In this document: in pieces, positions 58,593 through 64,000 of the stretch
Layout: each line of letters begins with the position of its first letter
Numbering within the stretch: position 1 is the stretch's first letter
Assembly (NCBI RefSeq): GCF_026212465.1
Contig: NC_080049.1
Location: 3,375,057-3,439,056, forward strand
Direction of reading: 5' to 3'
DNA length: 64,000 nt
From: Amaranthus tricolor
Lineage: Eukaryota > Streptophyta > Magnoliopsida > Caryophyllales > Amaranthaceae
The notes under the pieces: generated by a model
The model's database searches: none
Told to the model about the DNA's origin: nothing
Seen by the model: only the letters and a program-made list of their open reading frames with translations
Position numbers and translations under genes: made by a program

Positions 58593-60292
58593 GATCAATC
58601 CGACAAACGACAACGATAAATCAACATTCAACAACTATAAATAAAAGGTATGACAAAGAACTACGTGGGCTTTGATTCCTTCGGGATACGTAGGCAGCTT
58701 AGTAATCATTTGGGTACTAGGTTCAAGTCCATTTTCTCCATCTTTATTAATCATCTTTATCGACATTATCATTGATTCGTTTCTTATTAATTTATTTTTT
58801 TCATTCTTTTTAGTAAATATTTCAATAACGATGACAACTTGACATGCAATGAATTTCGCTAATAATCAAGTAATCATCAAAGGTACGTCCGCGATATTAT
58901 AGTATTTTTTTATTATATAAATATTTAAAGAAAAAATAAAAATGGAACCGATGGTCCGACCCGCCCGTCCCGTGAGTTGGAACCGCCGGAACCGCCTCAT
59001 GAACCGCCAAGGAACCGTTTGGAACCGCCCGGAACCGGAACCGGAACCGGAACCGTTCGCGACAGGTTCCAAATGGAACCGGAACCGGGTGGAACCGGAA
59101 CCGGATGGAACCGGAACAGAACCGGACCAACCCGGACCGTGGCCATGCCTACCTAGGACACTCTTCTAAGTTCTCGTTTTCATTCCGATACAATACACAA
59201 TCATGCGGACATGCATGAATCTTCTGGTACTCTAAACCGAAAGGACACATGAGCTTTTTGGCATAATGTGTCAACTTTGGAAGTTCATTTTTCTTCAGGA
59301 AGCATCTCACCTAACGCTTCTAATAACATTGTGAAACTAGCATCACTCCAATTAAATTTTGACTTAATGTTGAAAATTGTCAACACGGTTGTTAGTTTGG
59401 TGAACTTTGTACATCCAAGGTAGAAAGGCTTTTGAGAAGCCTCTGTGAACAAGTCAAAAACACGAGGACGTTTTCCTAACTCATCCTCAACTCCTTCCAT
59501 CATCTCATCAACACGATCCACATCCCCATCGACATTTTCTTCATCTGTCTCATACCCATCAACATGATCTGCTACATCCTCATTGACATCGGCCACATTA
59601 TTGACGTCCTCAATAAAACTCCCTCCTCACCATGCCAAACCCAAACATGATATTGAGGCCTAAACCCACGTCAAAGTATGTGCTCCCTAAGGATCTCAAC
59701 ACTATCTACCTTTGATACATCGCCACAAGTGACACATGGGCAATAAAAACCAACTCCCCCCATCCTAACTTGCTGTTCAACCGCAATACTACAAAATTCT
59801 AATACGCCATCAATAAATTCTGACGATTCAATGCTTCCATACATGCACGAACGATCTTTTGTCATCCTAATTAGTGTGATTAATTAATTCAAAACAAAAT
59901 TAATACACAACTTTTAGCATATATAATTAACCCAAATTAACCCTATTTAACCCTATATAACCAAAAACATATTTTAATGACAAAACATATATAACCAAAA
60001 AAAAAGCCATTTTCTTTAATCAAATACATATAAATCAAAATAATAAGAAACTAATAATATACAACTACAAACATAAGTAAATTATTCACATTCAAATATA
60101 CAACTATATATATACATAAGTAAATTATTCACATTCAAATATAAAATACATACCTTAGTAATGAGATATGATAATTTTGTTTCTACAATAAGATTATGTA
60201 ACCTACAATGAAAAAAAAATCAAAATTAGTATAAAAAAGACGAAATCCTTATTAAAAAACAATGAAGCTATTCTTGAAGAACATAAACAAAG

Positions 60293-60689
60293 ATTGAAAA
60301 ATTTATACCTTGAAGAAGAACAAGACTAGCCCTAATTTCGTGGCTTTTGAAGGAAAAGCAACAATGGTGGGTTGAAGAACTTAAACAAAGATGGAGAAGG
60401 AAATTCGTGCAATGGGTGGTTATTGAAGCAACAAATTTCAACAACACAGTAACAGTAGAGTCGTGGGATCGGAAGATGATGAACGAAATGAAGAGAAAAC
60501 ACAGTAGAGTCGTGGGTTTTTGAAGAACTTGAAGAGATTTTTCGTGGGTTTTTGAAGAAATTTTCTGAAATTGAAGAGCTTGAAGAAGAAGACAGTCGTC
60601 GTCGTGGGTTTAAGGAATACAACAGTTACTTGAGTATTTTAAGCAATTGACCGTTGAAACGCGGGTTTTAAATTTTTTGGACTGACTAT
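60293..60689. other. 5' leader region of the CACTA element
   Basis: Lies between the TNP2 N-terminal exon and the subterminal repeats. The 96-codon minus-strand frame (60622-60332) is Ser- and Pro-rich with no family features and is probably untranslated leader. GTGGGTTTTTGAAGAA and TCGTGGG phrases recur. Confidence 0.4.
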
Positions 60690-60892
60690 TTGCTGCGGGC
60701 TAGCAAAAACCGCAGCATATAAGGGCTTATATGCTTCGGGCTTATTAAAACCGCAGCATATAAGTGCTTATGTGCTGCGGGCAGCAGGTGAACCGCAACA
60801 TTTGTATTATATATTTTTTTTTCTATTTAATGCTTCTTCTAAGGAAAACCGCAGCAAGTGACACGCAGCAGATACGTTTTTTTCCACTAGTG
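60690..60892. repeat. CACTA terminus and subterminal repeats
   Basis: Contains several copies of CCGCAGCATATAAG/GCTGCGG in both orientations and ends in the CACTA terminus (complement CACTAGTGGAAAAA). Clustered short motifs next to the terminus are the transposase-binding architecture of CACTA elements. Confidence 0.8.
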
Positions 60893-61014
60893 GGTGACCT
60901 CTGAAAATTTTTCCTGGGTGCGCACGAGTGAGGCCAAAGTGCACTTGGAAGACTTATGTTGGTTTATGGGGTCAGTCTACAGTCTCTAGCGGTTCGAGGG
61001 GTCGGGGTGTTACA
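60893..61014. mobile_element. 3' end fragment of a Gypsy-type LTR
   Basis: Ends in GGGGTCGGGGTGTTACA, the characteristic 3' end of Gypsy LTRs of the TGTAACACCC...GGGTGTTACA type. The remainder of this LTR was displaced by the CACTA insertion at 60892 and is not seen in the window. Its sequence differs from the solo LTR at 46420. Confidence 0.6.
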
Positions 61015-61439
61015 GTAGGATGTCAAAGTGTAGGCAGGAGGTCTACTGTTCCTAAGTTGATAGTCTGACAGTTCGTGTTGATGAGTAGAGACAATGCATT
61101 GTTCCTAGGATTCAAGTCTGGAAGTTCAGCGTCAACAGAAATATTCTGAATAAAGTAATTTTTGGTTTTTCTAGTTGATTGTATGGGTAAGATTAATTAG
61201 TAGCATAATTATGTTAAAAAGTTAATTGGCAAAAGGATTTTAATTATATTTAAGTAACCGTCACACTATCTAAATTTCTCCACTTAATAAGACATGATTT
61301 ATTAGGTTTTTGTGTTGAAAAATTCAAATTGCCTTATTTAGAACAAGGAAACCGTAGCTTTTAGTTATGAAAAAATATTTACCCATTCCTCATTTATTTT
61401 AGGATCTAGAAGTGAAGTGCGTAGTTATTTTTTTGAAAA
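61015..61439. other. Spacer between Gypsy LTR fragment and Copia element
   Basis: No coding signal. May include the start of the Copia 5' LTR, whose TG end I could not fix. Confidence 0.35.
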
Positions 61440-64000
61440 AGCTATGTGACTTATTCCTTTATAAAAGGATTTGCTTTAACCGTTTATTAATTTTGTGTAT
61501 CAAAATTTTCATAGCTCCTTATTGCCAATTAACTTAGAAATATTTCTTATGCAACTCAATTAATTTTTATCCTTAAGTTTTGGCCTTTATAAAAGGGTTT
61601 TTGAGAGAATTCTTGTAACTAGACTTTGGGAAGTCTAGGGGTGATAGAGAGCTTCATAGAGGAAGCTTGAGCTTCGTAGGAAAGCGTGAAAGAATTGAGT
61701 TTAGAGAGAACCTCAAGGTGGCCTAGTTGTGATTGTTTTATGTAATTGTAACTAATTGTCTAAAATATAGTGAAATGTTTTGAAATCTCGGGGGCTCGTG
61801 GTTTTTCCTTCTATTTAGTCCTAGAAGGTTTCCATGTAAAAATTTGTTTGTCTCTTTGAAAGTTTGCGTTTTAATTCTGTAAAACATGGCAAAAACGCTT
61901 AAAAATTAATCAAACAACAACTCTAATAATGAAATTATTCCAAAACTTATAACCGAATATGAAAAAGAAAATTTTCAAAAAATGAAAATGAACGCTCTTT
62001 CCATTAAGTGGTCTTGGACCAAATGAACATAACCGAGTCATGGGTTGCAAAGATTTGGGATCTGCTAAAATTTACCCATGAGGGTATTAGTGAAGTAAAA
62101 TATTCAAAGATAGATTTACTAATGTCTAAATATGAACGATTTGTTATGAAACCTAGAGAAAGCATCCAAGAGATGTTTACTAGGTTCACCAATATTACTA
62201 ATGAACTTGTCTATCTTGGAAAAAATATTCTTACTGATGAACAAGTTAGGAAAATACTACGTAGTCTCCCTCAAGATGAACGCTGAAGAGCCAAAGTCAT
62301 AGCCATCCAAAAATCAAAAGATTTCACAAAATTCAATTTGGAAGAGCTGGTTGGTTCCCTTATGACTCACGAACTACATCTGGGAACAATGGACAGTTCC
62401 AGGAACAAAGGATTGCTCTGGCAATGAATGAACATGAAGAGTCAGAATATGATGAAGAGCAGGCTGCTATGTTCGGTGCGAAGGTTTAAGAAATTCTTCA
62501 GGAATAGCAAATATGCAAATCAAAGAAATGATAGAGAAAAGAAACCATCAAACACCAAGTCCGACTATGGATGCCATTGGTGTGAAAGTACTGACCACTT
62601 CATCAAAGATTGTCCAACATGGAAAATTGAGAAAGGCAAGGGAAAGGAAAGGGAAACAGGAAGACAACCCTATGAAAGGAACTCCTAGAAAAACTGACTT
62701 TCGCAAAGCTATGATTGCTGCGTGGGGAGAATCCGAAAGTGAAGAAGAGACAGAGAACCCCGTAGAAGAAACTGGTAATTTGTGTCTCATGGCTTCACAC
62801 GATAACAAGACTATGAAGTGTAAAGGAAAAGAGGTAATGTCTTCTAGTTCATATCCTAAACACTTAAGAGTCTAGATAAAAATAAATTAATTAAGTTACT
62901 GGTGGAGACACAGGAAAAATTAGAAGAAAATATTACTAAGTTTTCCAAATTGAGAAAGACCTTAAAATTAGTAAAGACCATGTTTCTTATCTAAATTCTT
63001 TTAGATCCGATAAAAATAAATTCTTTAATCTGTTAGATCTAAACATCACTTTAAAGGAAACATTGGAAAGGGTAAAGCAAGAGAATATTATTCTTAATGT
63101 TGAGTTAACTCAATATAAATTACTAGGCTTAAACAAGGATTTAAATGATATATCTATTCATGATTTCAGTACTAATTTTCATAAGTTAAAAGTTGATTTA
63201 GAATCCAGTAAAGCCCAAAATGAAAAACTGAAACTTGAATTAAATTCAAGCGGAAAAGGGAAAATCAATGAAGTACCTAAATGGATTCTAGATGCTAGAA
63301 CAAAAAGTACCGAAGGCCTAGGTTACAAAAAGAATAAAGAGAAGAATAAGGTCTATGTCGATTTACCCAGTAGTAAAGTTTGTACCTTTTGTCGAAACAT
63401 TAGAAACTTAAAATATCAATGTGCCAAAAGGGAACGACATGTTAATTCCAACAAAAATTATGTTGAGCGCATCTAAATTAAGAAATTTGATTCATGTGTG
63501 ATCGAAAAGGAACCCAAGGAAGGCTGGGTTCGTGATTCTAACAACTAATATATTTTGCATGTTTTAGTGAGGGGGAACAACTCATGGTATCTCAACAGTG
63601 GGTGTTCCCAGCACATGACAGGTGATAAATCAAAATTTCTCTCACTAGAAACCTATGATGGAGGAACCATGACTTTCGGTGACAACATGAAAGACGAAAT
63701 CATAGCCAAAGTAAAAGCCGGAAGGTCAAGTTCTCATAAATTGTTAATGTATTTTTGGTTGAGAATCTAAAGCATAATTTACTAAGTATTTCACAGTTCT
63801 GTGACAAAGGTAACTCTAACTCATAAGGGGAACACTTATATAGTGGACATCAACATTGTTCCCAAATCAAATCTGACTTGTCTCAGTGTCATAGAAGAAG
63901 ACCCTCTTCTTTGGCACAAATGTCTTGGTCATGCATGCTTTTCATTGATTAATACTTTATGATCAAAAGACTTAGTGAGAGGTTTGTCGTCCCTTAAATA
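61440..64000 (+). mobile_element. 5' part of a decayed SIRE-like Copia retrotransposon
   Basis: LTR-like sequence with two TATA-like TTTATAAAAGG boxes (about 61458 and 61587) and a long leader precedes gag. It is followed by a UBN2-type gag, a zinc knuckle, a protease motif and the GAG-pre-integrase region, in Copia order. The element runs off the right edge of the window. LTR ends and a primer-binding site were not identified. The gag type (ESIQEMFTRFTNITNEL and VRKILRSLP) suggests the SIRE/Maximus lineage. Confidence 0.75.
61886..64000 (+). pseudogene. Broken Copia gag-pol (gag, zinc knuckle, protease, pre-integrase)
   Basis: Pieces in order: gag N-terminus from ATG at about 61886 (KENFQKMKMNAL) with an early stop; gag UBN2 domain 62008-62286, ended by a TGA at 62284; zinc knuckle CHWCESTDHFIKDC (C-x2-C-x4-H-x4-C) near 62570-62610; a Lys-rich coiled region 63063-63476; the protease active-site region near 63580-63620, reading WYLNSGCSQHMTG; and the GAG-pre-integrase box LLWHKCLGH near 63910 with a further TGA at about 63960. 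The protease normally has D-S-G; here the catalytic Asp codon is AAC (63594-63596). Many stops and frame changes mean no functional polyprotein. Confidence 0.85.

Larger units (their letters stand above)
55431..59151 (+). mobile_element. hAT-Ac element inserted in the TNP2 exon
   Basis: Terminal inverted repeats TAGGCATGGCCACGG (15 bp, perfect) at 55431 and ending 59151, with a perfect 8-bp target duplication CCTAGGAC (55423-55430 and 59152-59159). Length 3721 bp, opposite in orientation to the host CACTA gene. Both subterminal regions (55440-55760 and 58945-59130) are packed with GGAACCGG/CCGGTTCC motifs, probably transposase-binding sites, and are strikingly GC-rich in this AT-rich window. 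The transposase has an internal deletion, so the copy is likely non-autonomous, though its ends look complete. Confidence 0.95.
52807..59865 (-). pseudogene. TNP2-type CACTA transposase, interrupted by hAT-Ac
   Basis: The pieces on the minus strand run in TNP2 order. 59865-59671 is the transposase-associated N-terminal domain (MTKDRSCMYG). 59596-59160 is an acidic segment, then THYAKKLMCPFGLEYQKIHA and a Cys-rich stretch. 55430-53806 is the TNP2 core with LGMCTDGMNPFSN, KACPICIDDM and VRHCLDVMHIEKNVCDAILG, then the DUF4218 region (LKSHDCHV-like SMKSHDCHVMMQLFLPIAIR). 53870-52807 contains KAHLYVLHHIPE-like sequence and DUF4216. Breaks include a TGA near 59678, frameshifts near 59620, 59285 and 53870, a TAA near 53690, TAG codons near 53209 and 53233, and the hAT insertion at 55431-59151. 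The exon sequence resumes in frame across the hAT TSD (LEECP then RCGLSCYK). It is a dead copy. Confidence 0.85.
46332..60892 (-). mobile_element. Decayed CACTA (En/Spm) element with nested insertions
   Basis: The right terminus, read on the minus strand from 60892, begins CACTAGTGGAAAAAAACG and is followed by subterminal CCGCAGC/GCTGCGG repeats (60690-60892). Gene order on the minus strand is TNP2-type transposase (59865 to about 52806), then a Ptta/En/Spm-like exon (52450-52194), then Ulp1-like protease exons (52061-51203). A 170-bp satellite fills introns at 52447-52806 and from 51202 leftwards. The left terminus was not found; 46332 is simply the last satellite sequence. Insertions inside it are the solo LTR at 46420-49818 and the hAT-Ac element at 55431-59151. 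Multiple stops and frameshifts show it is dead. Confidence 0.7.

Noticed and set aside
60332..60622. 96-codon Ser/Pro-rich frame in the CACTA leader
   Set aside because: No family features; composition reflects a repeated GTGGGTTTTTGAAGA leader.

Overview
This is nuclear DNA from a flowering plant, most likely a eudicot. The evidence is AT-rich sequence, many short exons with GT-AG introns, one conserved plant housekeeping gene with long repeat-filled introns, and a dense population of plant transposable elements (hAT, CACTA, RTE LINE, tRNA-derived SINE, Copia and Gypsy LTR elements). The exact lineage cannot be read from the sequence. There are no bacterial operons and no CRISPR array.

Layout. 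1-3680: gene-poor, with one orphan exon of UDP-glucose 4-epimerase (2339-2474). 3689-7337: a complete hAT element of Tip100 type with perfect 15-bp terminal inverted repeats, a perfect 8-bp target duplication and an uninterrupted 835-residue transposase, whose second catalytic Asp reads as Glu. 7346-12240: AT-rich repeats, including a tandem repeat of about 230-275 bp split by a 5'-truncated, dead RTE-type LINE (9503-12046, minus strand).

12678-44468, minus strand: the only host gene, a PA200/PSME4/Blm10-type proteasome activator. I reconstructed 35 coding exons (5484 nt, 1827 residues) in which every splice phase agrees, from the N-terminal MHLYN to the C-terminal YFA tail. Its introns carry two small hAT-type MITEs, a tRNA-derived SINE, a long-TIR MITE, an apparent solo LTR and other MITE or SINE fragments. 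The largest intron (intron 3) is 6.5 kb.

44.5-61 kb: the gene's promoter side, then a stack of nested transposons. A decayed CACTA (En/Spm) element on the minus strand has its right end at 60892. It holds a TNP2-type transposase with DUF4218 and DUF4216 segments, followed by a Ptta/En/Spm-like and Ulp1-like protease unit. Its introns contain a ~170-bp tandem satellite. A 3.4-kb solo LTR (46420-49818) interrupts the satellite, a 3.7-kb hAT-Ac element (55431-59151) interrupts a TNP2 exon, and the CACTA element itself sits in the 3' end of a Gypsy-type LTR (60893-61014). 61.4-64 kb: the 5' part of a decayed SIRE-like Copia retrotransposon that runs off the window.

The most unusual signal is the CACTA satellite. 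Nearly every monomer carries the E2F-type motif TTTCGCGC and a consensus splice donor GTAAGT on the gene strand, and the array abuts coding exon boundaries of the CACTA genes. Several catalytic aspartates and codons in the dead elements were lost by changes that look like methyl-CpG deamination.
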